A stretch of DNA of 64,000 nucleotides, from contig NZ_CP108101.1 in NCBI RefSeq assembly GCF_036195325.1, forward strand, positions 868,001-932,000. Direction: 5' to 3'. Below the pieces are notes generated by a model that saw only the letters and a program-made list of their open reading frames with translations, was not told the DNA's origin and made no database searches. Made by a program: the position numbers and the translations under genes. Every line of letters starts with the position of its first letter. Positions within the stretch are counted from its first letter, which is position 1. This DNA is from Streptomyces sp. NBC_00234 (lineage in GTDB: Bacteria; Actinomycetota; Actinomycetes; Streptomycetales; Streptomycetaceae). Positions 1-8,623 of the stretch are shown piece after piece.

Positions 1-60
1 CAATTCGACCCGCACGGCCTGAGCCGGCACCGGAACATTGGTTCCTTTAAGCATGGTCAT
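1..60 (-). CDS. TerD-family protein, N-terminal fragment (runs off window)
   Basis: Only the first 20 codons are inside the window. Read on the minus strand they give MTMLKGTNVPVPAQAVRVEL, which matches the start of TerD-domain tellurium/stress-response proteins (typically MLKGxNVPVP followed by VRVEL). Two in-frame ATG codons exist, at 60 and 54. A GGGGG run lies 5 nt upstream of the first and 11 nt upstream of the second, so the start is uncertain by two codons. TerD proteins are calcium-binding cytoplasmic beta-sandwich proteins found in tellurite resistance and stress loci. The gene is divergent from the DUF3626 gene. The call rests on the N-terminal signature only. Confidence 0.6.
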   Translation of the reverse strand, partial: MTMLKGTNVPVPAQAVRVEL

Positions 61-264
61 GCTCGCCCCCATCGCGAGTCCGGCTACCCGAATGCGTTTC
101 CCGGGACAACCTAATCCCCGGTGTGCCGGGGAGCCCACAACCGTGACGGGTCCGGCCGGGCGATCCGCCCCCGCCCGAAGGCCGTCGATCCGACTCGCGG
201 CCTTGTCACGACTGTTGTCCTCCTTGACGATGACGGGCCGATCGGCCTGGGGGACACTGCGCTG

Positions 265-1167
265 ATGAGCGACGGAGCATCTCGGACACCGCAGGAACGG
301 GCCCTTGGCCATGTCGCGTCACTCGCGTCGGGCCCTCCGGTGGACCCGGTGCTGCGGACGACCCTCAACTTCCACCCGGACCGTATGCTGCACGGCACGT
401 CGATGCTGGATGCTCTGGCCGAGGACGGTGTCTACCGGTCGCAGTTCGTCACGGGGACCAGCAACGGCGGACTGACCGCGCGTCCAGGCGGAGACCGGTG
501 GCGCTGGGAGAGCCGGATCTTCAACGGCGCGTACGACGAGGCGCCTACTCAACTGCGGCCCGTATACGGGGCGTTGAACTTTCGCCACAAGCCGGTCGGC
601 GCAGCGCCACGGTTCGGCTCCGCCCACTTCCGGCTGACTGCCCAGACGCTGGCGCGGACCACGCTCTGCTACCCGGACAGTTTCCTTCAACCCTCGGATT
701 TCGGTGTCGCGGACCGCATGGGGCTCATCGAGATCGCCCTGGCCGACAGCCAGGACGACCTCGACGACTACATCGAGGCCCAGATCCACGGACCGGTCCG
801 GCCGAAGGACCATGTCGAGGCGCTGGTCCTGGACCCCTGCTATCGAGGCACGGCCGTCGAAGTCGCGGCCCTGCGCCTCGGCTGCCCCGTGGAGTGGCAC
901 CCCGGATTCCGCCTCGGGATCGAGGAACTCCGCCGCCACCCCGACTACCGAGGTCAGGAGTACGTCGACCTGGGCACTCGGCTTGCCGTCGACGGCGTAC
1001 TCGATCCCCGCATCGTCGGAAACGCCGCACGTGCAGGCCACTACGATCCACAGGCGCTCAAGAAGGTGTGGCACTATCTGGCGCGCTTCGGGGCGCCAGG
1101 CAGGACCGCCGACGCATCGGTGAGGACGGAACCGGAGGAGCGAGTCGTACTCGATGGCCTTCATTGA
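265..1167 (+). CDS. DUF3626 domain-containing protein
   Basis: This 300-residue protein carries the conserved DUF3626 elements: TLNFHPDR near residue 34, an EDGVYRSQF-(T)-GTSNGGLTA stretch, a GGDRWRWE segment and a RFGSAHFRL motif. The biochemical function of the family is not established. The ATG at 265 was chosen because the longer reading from 121 has no family-like sequence in its first 48 residues and crosses the likely promoter of the divergent TerD-like gene. No signal peptide or membrane segment is visible, so it is probably cytoplasmic. It ends 36 bp before the convergent substrate-binding protein gene. I recognise the family but infer no role. Confidence 0.8.
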   Translation: MSDGASRTPQERALGHVASLASGPPVDPVLRTTLNFHPDRMLHGTSMLDALAEDGVYRSQFVTGTSNGGLTARPGGDRWRWESRIFNGAYDEAPTQLRPVYGALNFRHKPVGAAPRFGSAHFRLTAQTLARTTLCYPDSFLQPSDFGVADRMGLIEIALADSQDDLDDYIEAQIHGPVRPKDHVEALVLDPCYRGTAVEVAALRLGCPVEWHPGFRLGIEELRRHPDYRGQEYVDLGTRLAVDGVLDPRIVGNAARAGHYDPQALKKVWHYLARFGAPGRTADASVRTEPEERVVLDGLH

Positions 1168-1203
1168 GCGACTGATGCCCGAGAGCCGGGCCTCGGTGCT
1201 CTC

Positions 1204-2316
1204 TCAGCCGGCGTGAAGGATCCGAAAGCGATCGGGTTCCGCCGGATCTCGGTCAACGACCTGGATGGGCGTCCTGGCCCATTGCCACACGCTGATGCCC
1301 GGCATGCGGGAGAACCGGATCTGCCCACGGGTGCCTTCGACGACAACGCGTGGCCAGGACATGGCGATGCGCGCCCGGTCCGCGCCCTGACGACGCAGTA
1401 CGTCGGCGAGGACGGCGACCGTGTCGTAGCCCTCGAAGGCGACGAAGGAGGGTGCTTCGGCCAGCCGCTCGCGGAGGGTCGTCCCGACTCGTGCGCCGAG
1501 GGGGCCGAGGCGCTCGGGCAGGTAGCGCAGGAACGGGATGCCGGCGCCGTCGTCGCCCAGCAACGTCGCCCATGCGGCGAACTCCGGTTGCCCGGCCGGA
1601 GCACCGATCATGATCCCGGCGAGGCGCTGGTCGCGGCGGACCGCCTCGACGATCGGCACGGCGGGGTCCGGGTGGCCGACCAGGAGGAGGAGGGCTGTCG
1701 CACCACTGCCGACCAGTTCGTCGCACACGGCCGCGGGGGTGAGCGCACTCATATCGAGCTCGACGACGGTGCCGCCCCGTGGAGCGAGGTGGTCCCGCAG
1801 AATGCGCGTCCCGGATGCCCAGTAGACACTCGGCTGGGCAGCTACGGCGATGCGGTCGTGGCCCGCGCCGAGGAGGAAGTCCGCGTAGAGCTGCCAGCCG
1901 CGGGACTGCGGCGGGGCGAGGCGCGCGACCCAATCCGTCGGCTGTTCGGTGAGCGCGTCGAGAACAGCTGACGAGCAGAGGAACGGCAGTCCGAGGGCGT
2001 CGGCCCTGGCGGCAGCGGCGCGAGCGACGACACTGTGATACTCCCCTGCCAAGGCGGCCACCCCGAGGCGAGCCAACTCGTCCACGGCCGCCGCGGCCCT
2101 CTGCGGATCGGCTGCGGTGTCCCGGACCACCAGCTCAAGTGGTCTTCCGACGATCCCTCCGGCGTCATTGACGTCGCGAACGGCCAGCTCGATTCCGGCG
2201 AGCAGGTGCCGGCCCGCCTCGGCCCAGCCGGGCCGGCTGAGCGGAACGAGAGCGCCGATCCGTACGGGTGATCCGTCGGTCCGATCCGTTTCGGAAGCCG
2301 ATGGTGGTGTGCTCAT
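1204..2316 (-). CDS. Type 1 periplasmic-binding-fold (branched-chain amino acid/amide) protein without signal peptide
   Basis: 370 residues with the Leu/Ile/Val-binding-protein fold: VRIGALVPLSRPG near the N-terminus, then a GIELAVRDVNDAGGIVGRPLELVVRD block typical of ABC substrate-binding proteins and AmiC-like sensors. The ATG at 2316 has GGGAG about 8 nt upstream; the 51 codons in front of it are arginine-rich and implausible. No lipobox or signal peptide precedes the fold and no permease or ATPase genes are adjacent, so the protein is probably cytosolic, either a ligand sensor or an orphan binding protein. It is the last gene of the minus-strand catabolic block, separated from the acetoacetate-CoA ligase gene by 254 bp that could hold its own promoter. 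Confidence 0.8.
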   Translation of the reverse strand: MSTPPSASETDRTDGSPVRIGALVPLSRPGWAEAGRHLLAGIELAVRDVNDAGGIVGRPLELVVRDTAADPQRAAAAVDELARLGVAALAGEYHSVVARAAAARADALGLPFLCSSAVLDALTEQPTDWVARLAPPQSRGWQLYADFLLGAGHDRIAVAAQPSVYWASGTRILRDHLAPRGGTVVELDMSALTPAAVCDELVGSGATALLLLVGHPDPAVPIVEAVRRDQRLAGIMIGAPAGQPEFAAWATLLGDDGAGIPFLRYLPERLGPLGARVGTTLRERLAEAPSFVAFEGYDTVAVLADVLRRQGADRARIAMSWPRVVVEGTRGQIRFSRMPGISVWQWARTPIQVVDRDPAEPDRFRILHAG

Positions 2317-2570
2317 GCGGTGGCGTCTCCCTTGTGGCAATTCGGTCGCAGGGTGCCCGAATCGCCGAGTAGCAGGACCCGGTGGAACGCATCCGTCTCG
2401 TCTCGCCGTGGCGGGCGCACCTGCGTGATCACGCCGGATATTGCATCCACCGTCGTCGCCGACAGGCAACTGATTATGTGTTCGGGTGCGCGGACCCGAG
2501 GCGTACGGAACGGCTCGTCGAACAGCGCAACGCGCTGCACCTGGGCGGAGACCGCGTCCTCGTGGCCGTC

Positions 2571-4562
2571 TCAGCGGCCGGTCGGGAGCGTGGTCGCGAA
2601 GTCCTCGAACCAGGCGAGCACGTCGGGGTGGGTGACCGTGCCCTCGGCGGTCACGTCAGCGGCGCGGTTCCCCTGGATGATGCGCTTGACGGGGACCTCC
2701 AGCTTCTTGCCGGTCAGGGTACGGGGCACGGCGGCGATCGGAATGATGGCATCCGGAACGTGCCGGGGCGAGAGTTCGTCCTTGATGAACGTCGCGATGG
2801 TGGTCCGGAGCGTGGCGTCGAAGGCTGCCCCTTCGGCTACGACGACGAAGAGGGGCATGAAGTAGCCGCCGTCCGGCAGTTCGGCGCCGATGACCAGGCT
2901 GTCCGCGATCTGTGGGAGTTGCTCGACGACGGCGTAGATGTCGGCGGAGCCCATCCGCACGCCCATCCGGTTGAGCGTCGAATCCGAGCGTCCGGCCACC
3001 ACGACCGACAGGTCGGGGTCGATCGTGACCCAGTCGCCGTGCCGCCACACCTGGGGATACACGTCGAAATAGCTCGCCAGATAGCGCAGGTTCTCAGGGT
3101 CGTCGACGAAGTGCAGCGGCATCGAGGGCAGCGGCGCCGTCACCACCAGTTCCCCCTGTTCTCCGACCAGTGGCTGTCCGGAGGCGTCCCAGGCGGCGAG
3201 GGAGACGCCGAGTGCGGGACACTGGATCCGGCCGACGCGCACCGGCAGCAGGGGGGAACCCCCGGCGAGGACCGAGCAGATGTCGGTTCCTCCGCAGATC
3301 GACTGCAGCCACGCATCGGGGGCGAGGCGGTCGTAGACCCAACGCCATGTGCTGCCAGGAAGCGACGAGCCGGTCTGCAGCACGGACCGCAGAGCGCTCA
3401 GGTCGGTCTCGGCCGCCGGGTGGGCATTCGCCTTCTCCGCAGCGACCAGGTAGGCCGCACCCACGCCGACCATCGTCGCCCGGGTCTGCTCGGCCACCTT
3501 CCACACGCCGTTGACGTCGGGGTACGTGGGGCTGCCGTCGTACAGGACGATCGTGGCGCCGTGCAGCAGGCCGCCGACCATGAAGTTCCACACCATCCAG
3601 CTGGTGGAGGTCTGGAAGAAGAAGCGGTCGTCGCTCCGCAGATCGACGCCGAGGCCCAGAGCCTTGAGCAGCTCGACGACGATGCCGCCGTGGCTCTGCA
3701 CCATGCCCTTCGGTACGCCCGTGGTGCCGGACGACCACAGGATCCACAGCGGGTGGTCGAAGGGGACGTCGGCGAAGCTGAGCTCCGCCCGCTTGTCGAG
3801 CAGCGCGGACCAGTTGTGCTGCACCACCTCGGGCCGCCGGCACCACGAGGTGGGAGGGGCGGACGCATAGAGGTGGTCGACCGCGATCAGGTGCCGGACC
3901 GTGGGCAGTCCGTCCACGATCTCGGCGGCCGACGGACGCCGGTCGAACTCCTTGCCCCCGTAGGAGTAGCCGTCCGCGGCCACCAGCACCGTGGGCTCCG
4001 CCTGCCGCAGCCGAGCGAGCACGCCGGGCGTGCCGAATTCCGGCGAGCACACCGTCCACACCGCGCCGACAGCGGCACTGGCCAGCAGCGCGACCACGGC
4101 GTGCGACGTGTTGGGGAGATACCCGGCGACGCGGTCACCAGGACCCACGCCCATCGCTCGCAGAGATGCGGCGACAGCGGCGACGTCGCGTCCGAGCTGC
4201 TGCCACGACGTCTCCTCGGGAACGCCGTCTTCCGAGACGCTGATCAGGGCCGGGCGCTCGTCGGTCGAGCGGGAGAAGCACCGCTCGGCGAAGTTCATCC
4301 GCGCTCCCGTGAACCAGGTGGCTCCGGGCATCGACGCGTCAGCCAGCACCTCGTCGTAGCCGCTGACGGCATCGAGGCCGTAGAACTCCCAGATCGCGGA
4401 CCAGAAGGCAGATGTGTCGGTGGTGCTCCATCGCCACAGCTCCGGGTAGTCGGAGAAGGTCAGTCCCCGTGTTTCGCTCAGCCGGCGCATGAAGGCGGCC
4501 GTGTTGGAGCTTTCGGCGGTCGCGCGGCTCGGGGACCACAGCAGGTCGGGATCGGTGCTCAT
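2571..4562 (-). CDS. Acetoacetate-CoA ligase (acetoacetyl-CoA synthetase)
   Basis: 663 residues, the usual length for acetoacetyl-CoA synthetase of the ANL superfamily. Visible features are the ACAS N-terminal region, the P-loop WSSGTTGVPKG at about residues 276-286, SGGTDI-type A5 region (ICGGTDICS) and the acylation lysine in LTGKKLEVP at 619/620. The enzyme converts acetoacetate, ATP and CoA into acetoacetyl-CoA, AMP and pyrophosphate in the cytoplasm. The ATG at 4562 has GGAGG 6-8 nt upstream; longer starts lack one. In this cluster it fits as the step that recaptures acetoacetate released by the BKACE enzyme encoded at 8624-9682. The family call is firm; the pathway role is inferred. Confidence 0.92.
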   Translation of the reverse strand: MSTDPDLLWSPSRATAESSNTAAFMRRLSETRGLTFSDYPELWRWSTTDTSAFWSAIWEFYGLDAVSGYDEVLADASMPGATWFTGARMNFAERCFSRSTDERPALISVSEDGVPEETSWQQLGRDVAAVAASLRAMGVGPGDRVAGYLPNTSHAVVALLASAAVGAVWTVCSPEFGTPGVLARLRQAEPTVLVAADGYSYGGKEFDRRPSAAEIVDGLPTVRHLIAVDHLYASAPPTSWCRRPEVVQHNWSALLDKRAELSFADVPFDHPLWILWSSGTTGVPKGMVQSHGGIVVELLKALGLGVDLRSDDRFFFQTSTSWMVWNFMVGGLLHGATIVLYDGSPTYPDVNGVWKVAEQTRATMVGVGAAYLVAAEKANAHPAAETDLSALRSVLQTGSSLPGSTWRWVYDRLAPDAWLQSICGGTDICSVLAGGSPLLPVRVGRIQCPALGVSLAAWDASGQPLVGEQGELVVTAPLPSMPLHFVDDPENLRYLASYFDVYPQVWRHGDWVTIDPDLSVVVAGRSDSTLNRMGVRMGSADIYAVVEQLPQIADSLVIGAELPDGGYFMPLFVVVAEGAAFDATLRTTIATFIKDELSPRHVPDAIIPIAAVPRTLTGKKLEVPVKRIIQGNRAADVTAEGTVTHPDVLAWFEDFATTLPTGR

Positions 4563-4636
4563 CAGCGCCTCCGGGGGCAGGGTGCGGTTTCGGGCCGTCG
4601 CGTCCATGACCCGTGCGGTGGGGACCGGTGCGTCGG

Positions 4637-5221
4637 TCAGGCGGACATGTCGGCCGGGGTCCGGCCGAGCTCGCGGATGAACTCCTCCGCCCGGGGCCAT
4701 GCGCCGTAGCCGGAGGCAGGGTTGAGGTGGCCGACCGGGCCGAGGTCCACGAGGCGGCTGCCCCACGCCCGGGCGAGACCGGCGACGCGACCGGCGTCGG
4801 CCAGGGGATCGTTCGTACTCGCCGCGACGATGCTGCGGAAGGGCAGAGCGGTCCGCGGCACGGGTGTCCAGCCGTTGTCGCGCAGGGTCTCCAGGCTGGT
4901 ATAGCCCTCCGGCATCGTGGTCTCGAAGTCGGGTGGCGTCGCGAGCAGCGCTCCCCTGACCGGACGCCGGTGTCGTTGTGCCCAGTGCACAGTCGTCATT
5001 ACACCGGCGCTGTGGGCGACGATGACGACCGGCCCGGAGATGTCCGACACCAGCTCGTCCAGTGCGGCGACCTGGGCGTCGCAGCTCAGTCTGTCCTTCT
5101 CCAGCGGGGGGAGGGTCCGGGCATCGGCGATCTTGTCGGCCAGGACGGTCTGCCAGTGCTCCGGCACGTGATCACGCAGTCCGGGGACGATCACGACCGT
5201 CGGTTCCGTGGTGAGGCTCAT
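4637..5221 (-). CDS. RBBP9/YdeN-family alpha/beta hydrolase
   Basis: 194 residues with the compact RBBP9/YdeN (DUF452-like serine hydrolase) architecture: VVIVPGLRDHVPEHWQ at the N-terminus, nucleophile elbow AHSAG with Ser71, acid Asp138 in NDPL and His165 in GHLNPASG. It probably hydrolyses a small ester or thioester in the cytoplasm; the substrate is unknown. The ATG at 5221 overlaps the TGA of the upstream MFS gene as ATGA, so translation is coupled. This fixes the start and excludes the 331-codon reading beginning at 5632. It ends 75 bp before the acetoacetate-CoA ligase start. Confidence 0.85.
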   Translation of the reverse strand: MSLTTEPTVVIVPGLRDHVPEHWQTVLADKIADARTLPPLEKDRLSCDAQVAALDELVSDISGPVVIVAHSAGVMTTVHWAQRHRRPVRGALLATPPDFETTMPEGYTSLETLRDNGWTPVPRTALPFRSIVAASTNDPLADAGRVAGLARAWGSRLVDLGPVGHLNPASGYGAWPRAEEFIRELGRTPADMSA

Positions 5222-6552
5222 GACTGCAACTCCGCCTTCTTGAGCGCCGGATCGGGGAGCAGCCCCAGGCGGCGCAGATCTCTCTCGTAGGAGAACATTC
5301 CGATCGTGAAGACCACGCTGGTCACCAGGGCTACGAGCGGGATCAGCCGCAGGGCGCCGAGGAGGCCCAGGTGGTCCGCGAGCATGCCCGTCACCGCGGG
5401 CCCGGGGGCGAGCCCGAGCAGGCTGTTGGCCAGGGTGAGCGTGGCGAAGGCCGTCGCCGCGATGGCGGCGGGGGTCAGATTGGCGACCATCGCGGCCGCC
5501 GGTCCGGCGGTGCCTGCGGCCACCAGGGTCCCGCCCCCGATCAGCAGGAGTTGCAGCGGGCCGGCCGGCAGGTGGAATCCCGCCATCAGCAGCACGAGCG
5601 ACCCAAGACTGCACGCGATCGCCACCGCCCACTTCCGGGCTGCGGCCTTCCGGCTGAGGCGGTCCGCGACGATCCCGCAGAGGATCATGCCGGCGCCACC
5701 GATCAGCGCGAAGACCCCTGCGACGAGGCCGGCTTCACCAGGAGGCATGTCGTAGTACCGGTTGAGGAAGCTGGGCATCCAGGCGAGCAGGGCCATGGCA
5801 ATGAACATCTGCAGCCCGCTGCCGACGTACGCGCAGACCACGGAGACCGACGAGAACAGCCGCGGCAACTGGGTTCGGACGGGGGCACGTTCGCCGGACA
5901 TCGACGTGTTCCGCTTCGTCGAGGCCGACCCCAGTCTCTTCTCTGTGATGAGGAAGCCGTAGACGGCGGCCAGCCCGAGCCCGAAGAGTCCCATCACGCC
6001 GAAGGCCCAACGCCAGCCGAGCTCCTGGGCAACGGCACCGCCGATCGACACCCCCAGCACGGATCCGAACGAACCTCCCGCGATGAAAGCCCCGGAGAGC
6101 GTGGCCCGCACGCCGACAGGAAACACGCTCAGGACCACCGCGATGCCCACACTCCCGTACGCCGCCTCCCCGACGCCGACCATGAACCTGCCGAGGAGCA
6201 TCTGGCCGTAGCTCGCGGCGATGGCGCAGCCCAGCGTCGCCAGGCTCCAGGCTGTCGCCGAGAGGACGAGGATTCTGACCCGTCCCCAGCGGTCGGCCAG
6301 CAAGGACAGAGGAAACGTGAGCACACCGACCATCAGGGCCACGACGCCGCTGAGCGTGCCCAACTTGGCGTCGGAGACCAGCCATTCAGCTTTCAGCAGG
6401 GGAAAGACGGCGTTGAGGACCTGCCGCGACATGTAGTCGGACAACAGCAGCCCGAAACTCAGGGCGAAGACCAGCCAGGCGTAGCGACGGGACACGGCCG
6501 GCGGGGCGGGCGACGTGTCCGGCACCGGTGTGCCGGCAGTCTGAAGTCTCAT
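5218..6552 (-). CDS. MFS transporter (12-TM, organic acid/anion:proton symporter type)
   Basis: 444 residues with about 12 hydrophobic segments. MFS signatures include ADRWGRVRIL after TM2 and a second cytoplasmic ADRLSRKAAARKW in the central half. Most similar in layout to ACS/aromatic-acid:H+ symporters (SDYMSRQVLNAVFP at TM1). It likely imports the substrate of the catabolic island across the cytoplasmic membrane. The ATG at 6552 was preferred over the GTG at 6561 because a GAAAGG ribosome-binding site lies 8 nt before the ATG and overlaps the GTG. The gene overlaps the hydrolase gene by 4 bp and follows the TauD dioxygenase gene by 29 bp, so these are one transcription unit. Confidence 0.88.
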   Translation of the reverse strand: MRLQTAGTPVPDTSPAPPAVSRRYAWLVFALSFGLLLSDYMSRQVLNAVFPLLKAEWLVSDAKLGTLSGVVALMVGVLTFPLSLLADRWGRVRILVLSATAWSLATLGCAIAASYGQMLLGRFMVGVGEAAYGSVGIAVVLSVFPVGVRATLSGAFIAGGSFGSVLGVSIGGAVAQELGWRWAFGVMGLFGLGLAAVYGFLITEKRLGSASTKRNTSMSGERAPVRTQLPRLFSSVSVVCAYVGSGLQMFIAMALLAWMPSFLNRYYDMPPGEAGLVAGVFALIGGAGMILCGIVADRLSRKAAARKWAVAIACSLGSLVLLMAGFHLPAGPLQLLLIGGGTLVAAGTAGPAAAMVANLTPAAIAATAFATLTLANSLLGLAPGPAVTGMLADHLGLLGALRLIPLVALVTSVVFTIGMFSYERDLRRLGLLPDPALKKAELQS

Positions 6553-6581
6553 GGGCGTCACCTTTCGTCTCTGGTCAGGGC

Positions 6582-7499
6582 TCAGAACGTGGCGTCGCCG
6601 ACGATCCCGGCGCGCTCCATCTTGCGGACGGCGGGCCAGTAGTCCTGGACGGCGTAGTGCTGGGTGGAGCGGTTGTCCCAGATGGCGACGCTGTTCTTCT
6701 CCCAGCGCCAGCGCACTTGGTACTCGGGGACGGCCGCCTGGCTGATCAGGTAGTTCAGAAGGTTGCCGGCGCCGGGCGCGTAGTCCTGGCCGAAGCGCAC
6801 GTTCTCCGGCGTGTGGTAGTTGACGAAGTGCGTGGTGAAGGCGTTGACGAAGAGGATCTCCTCGCCGGTCTCCGGATGGGTGCGCACCACCGGGTGCTCC
6901 GGGTCCGGAAAACGGGCCTTCAGTTCGTGGCGTTGCTCCGCCGCCATCGCGGCGCCGAAGGTCGCCTCGATGCTGTGCCGCGCACGCAGGCCCGCGACCT
7001 GGGCCTTGATGTGCTCGGGCAGCCTGCGGTACGCCTCGGCCATGTTGACCCAGATCGTGTCACCGCCCACCTCCGGTGTCTCCACGCAGCGCAGTACCGC
7101 GCCCATGGGCGGGGCCGCGCGCCAGGTCGCGTCGCAGTGCAGGGCGTTCTCGTAGTGCTCGGGCTTGCTGTCCAGGTCCTTGTAGATACGGACGAGGCCC
7201 GGGTGGGCGGGGTCGCTGCCGGCCACCGGGTGGTCCTCCAGCGGACCGAAGCGCGCCGCGAAGGCGACGTGTTCGGCGCGGGAGATGTCCTGGTCGCGCA
7301 GGAAGAGGACCTTGTACCGCAGCAGCAGTTCCTTGATCTGCGTGAACAGGTCGTCGTCACGCGAGGCTTCGCCGAGGTTCACGCCGAAGAGTTCGGCTCC
7401 GATGGTGCAGGTCAGCGGCTCAACCCTGATCGAGGCACGGCGTCCGCCGGTGCGCGCCGGAGCCGGCGCGCCTTCCCTCGGGTGCATGGTCTGGGGCAT
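6582..7499 (-). CDS. TauD/TfdA-family Fe(II)/2-oxoglutarate dioxygenase
   Basis: 305 residues, the normal TauD/TfdA length. The 2-His-1-carboxylate iron triad is intact: His121 and Asp123 in HCDATW and the distal His281 in TQHYAVQDY. Arg292 or Arg296 in VRKMERAG is suited to bind 2-oxoglutarate. These enzymes hydroxylate a substrate next to a carboxylate, sulfonate or amine, coupling it to decarboxylation of 2-oxoglutarate. The ATG at 7499 has CAGGAG about 8 nt upstream; the 68 extra upstream codons look like non-coding shadow. Located between the quinone oxidoreductase and MFS genes, it probably performs an early oxidation of the imported compound. Confidence 0.9.
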   Translation of the reverse strand: MPQTMHPREGAPAPARTGGRRASIRVEPLTCTIGAELFGVNLGEASRDDDLFTQIKELLLRYKVLFLRDQDISRAEHVAFAARFGPLEDHPVAGSDPAHPGLVRIYKDLDSKPEHYENALHCDATWRAAPPMGAVLRCVETPEVGGDTIWVNMAEAYRRLPEHIKAQVAGLRARHSIEATFGAAMAAEQRHELKARFPDPEHPVVRTHPETGEEILFVNAFTTHFVNYHTPENVRFGQDYAPGAGNLLNYLISQAAVPEYQVRWRWEKNSVAIWDNRSTQHYAVQDYWPAVRKMERAGIVGDATF

Positions 7500-7566
7500 C
7501 GTGCTCACTCCTGGTTGTCGTGGAATTCGTGCCATGGGATACGCGAGGTGCTCGGATGCGGCGTAC

Positions 7567-8538
7567 TCAGACGACGAAGACGGAGGATCCCGTGGTGCGC
7601 CCTCCTTCGAGATCGCGATGGGCCTGTGCCGCGTCGGGAAGGGCGTACCGCTGGTTGGTCTCGACCTTGATACGTCCGGACTCGACGTGTCCGAACAGCT
7701 CACCGGCCAGCGCGGCGCGCTCCGCCGGCTCGGCGATGTAGTCGGCCAGAGCCGGCCGCGTCACGAACAGCGAGCCGTGGATGGCCAGTTGCATGGCGTC
7801 GAGCGGCGGCACCCCGGAGGCCGTGCCGAAGCACACCAGCAGGCCGCGGCGCTGCAGGGAGGCCATGGATCCGGCGACGGTGTCCTTGCCGACGCTGTCG
7901 AAGACGACCGGGACGCCCTTGCCGTCCGTAATCTCGCGCACCCGCTCGGCCACGTTCTCCCGCCTGTAGTAGACGATGTGATCGCAGCCGTGGGCGCGGG
8001 CGACCTCGGCCTTCTCCTCGCTGGAGACCGTCCCGATCACGGTGATGCCGAGCAGCTTCGCCCACTGGGAGAGGATCAGGCCGACGCCGCCCGCCGCCGC
8101 ATGGAGCAGTACGGTGTCGCCGGACTTCAGCGGGTGGATGCGGCGCAGCAGATAGGCCGAGGTGAGGCCGCGCATGGTCATGGCCGCCGCGGTCTCGCAG
8201 CTGATCCCGTCCGGCAGTTTGATCAGTGAGTCCGCGGGCATGACCCGCTCCGTGCTGTAGGCGCCCAGGGGGCTGCCGGTGTAGGTGACCCGGTCTCCCT
8301 CGGCGACGTCCGTCACGCCCTCGCCCACGGCCTCGATCACACCCGATGCCTCCACACCGAGACCCGCGGGCAGCGGAGCCGGGTACAGGCCGGTGCGGAA
8401 GTAGGTGTCGGCGAAATTGAGTCCGACGGCGACGTGCCGGATGCGTACCTCGCCCGGGCCCGGCTCGCCGGTGGTGACCTCCTCCCACCTCATGACGTCG
8501 GGGCCACCGGTTTCATGGAAGCGAATGGCATGTGCCAT
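7567..8538 (-). CDS. NADPH:quinone oxidoreductase / zinc-independent MDR family
   Basis: 323 residues of the medium-chain dehydrogenase/reductase superfamily, QOR subgroup: GEVRIRHVAVGLNFADTYFRTGLYP in the catalytic domain, GVEASGVIEAVGEGV, and the nucleotide-binding HAAAGGVG turn of the Rossmann domain. The cysteine and histidine zinc ligands of alcohol dehydrogenases are absent, as expected for quinone reductases. It should use NADPH to reduce a quinone or an enone. The ATG at 8538 is preceded by CGGAG. It lies 85 bp downstream of BKACE and 67 bp upstream of TauD. In the island it could reduce or oxidise an intermediate, but the substrate cannot be read from sequence. Confidence 0.88.
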   Translation of the reverse strand: MAHAIRFHETGGPDVMRWEEVTTGEPGPGEVRIRHVAVGLNFADTYFRTGLYPAPLPAGLGVEASGVIEAVGEGVTDVAEGDRVTYTGSPLGAYSTERVMPADSLIKLPDGISCETAAAMTMRGLTSAYLLRRIHPLKSGDTVLLHAAAGGVGLILSQWAKLLGITVIGTVSSEEKAEVARAHGCDHIVYYRRENVAERVREITDGKGVPVVFDSVGKDTVAGSMASLQRRGLLVCFGTASGVPPLDAMQLAIHGSLFVTRPALADYIAEPAERAALAGELFGHVESGRIKVETNQRYALPDAAQAHRDLEGGRTTGSSVFVV

Positions 8539-8623
8539 GACGTGCTCCGTTTGCTCGTGTGCAGGGCTGAGTGGGGTGGTGCGGGGCGGCGGCGGAATGG
8601 CCGCCGCCCGTGGGGGGGGTGGG

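Noticed and set aside
38..265. 75-codon plus-strand frame at the window start
   Set aside because: It overlaps the TerD-like start and the promoter region of the DUF3626 gene, and has no coding features.
2382..4709. 775-codon open frame on the plus strand
   Set aside because: It is antisense to the acetoacetate-CoA ligase gene, which has all family motifs. The plus-strand product is Arg/Gly/His-rich with no domains.
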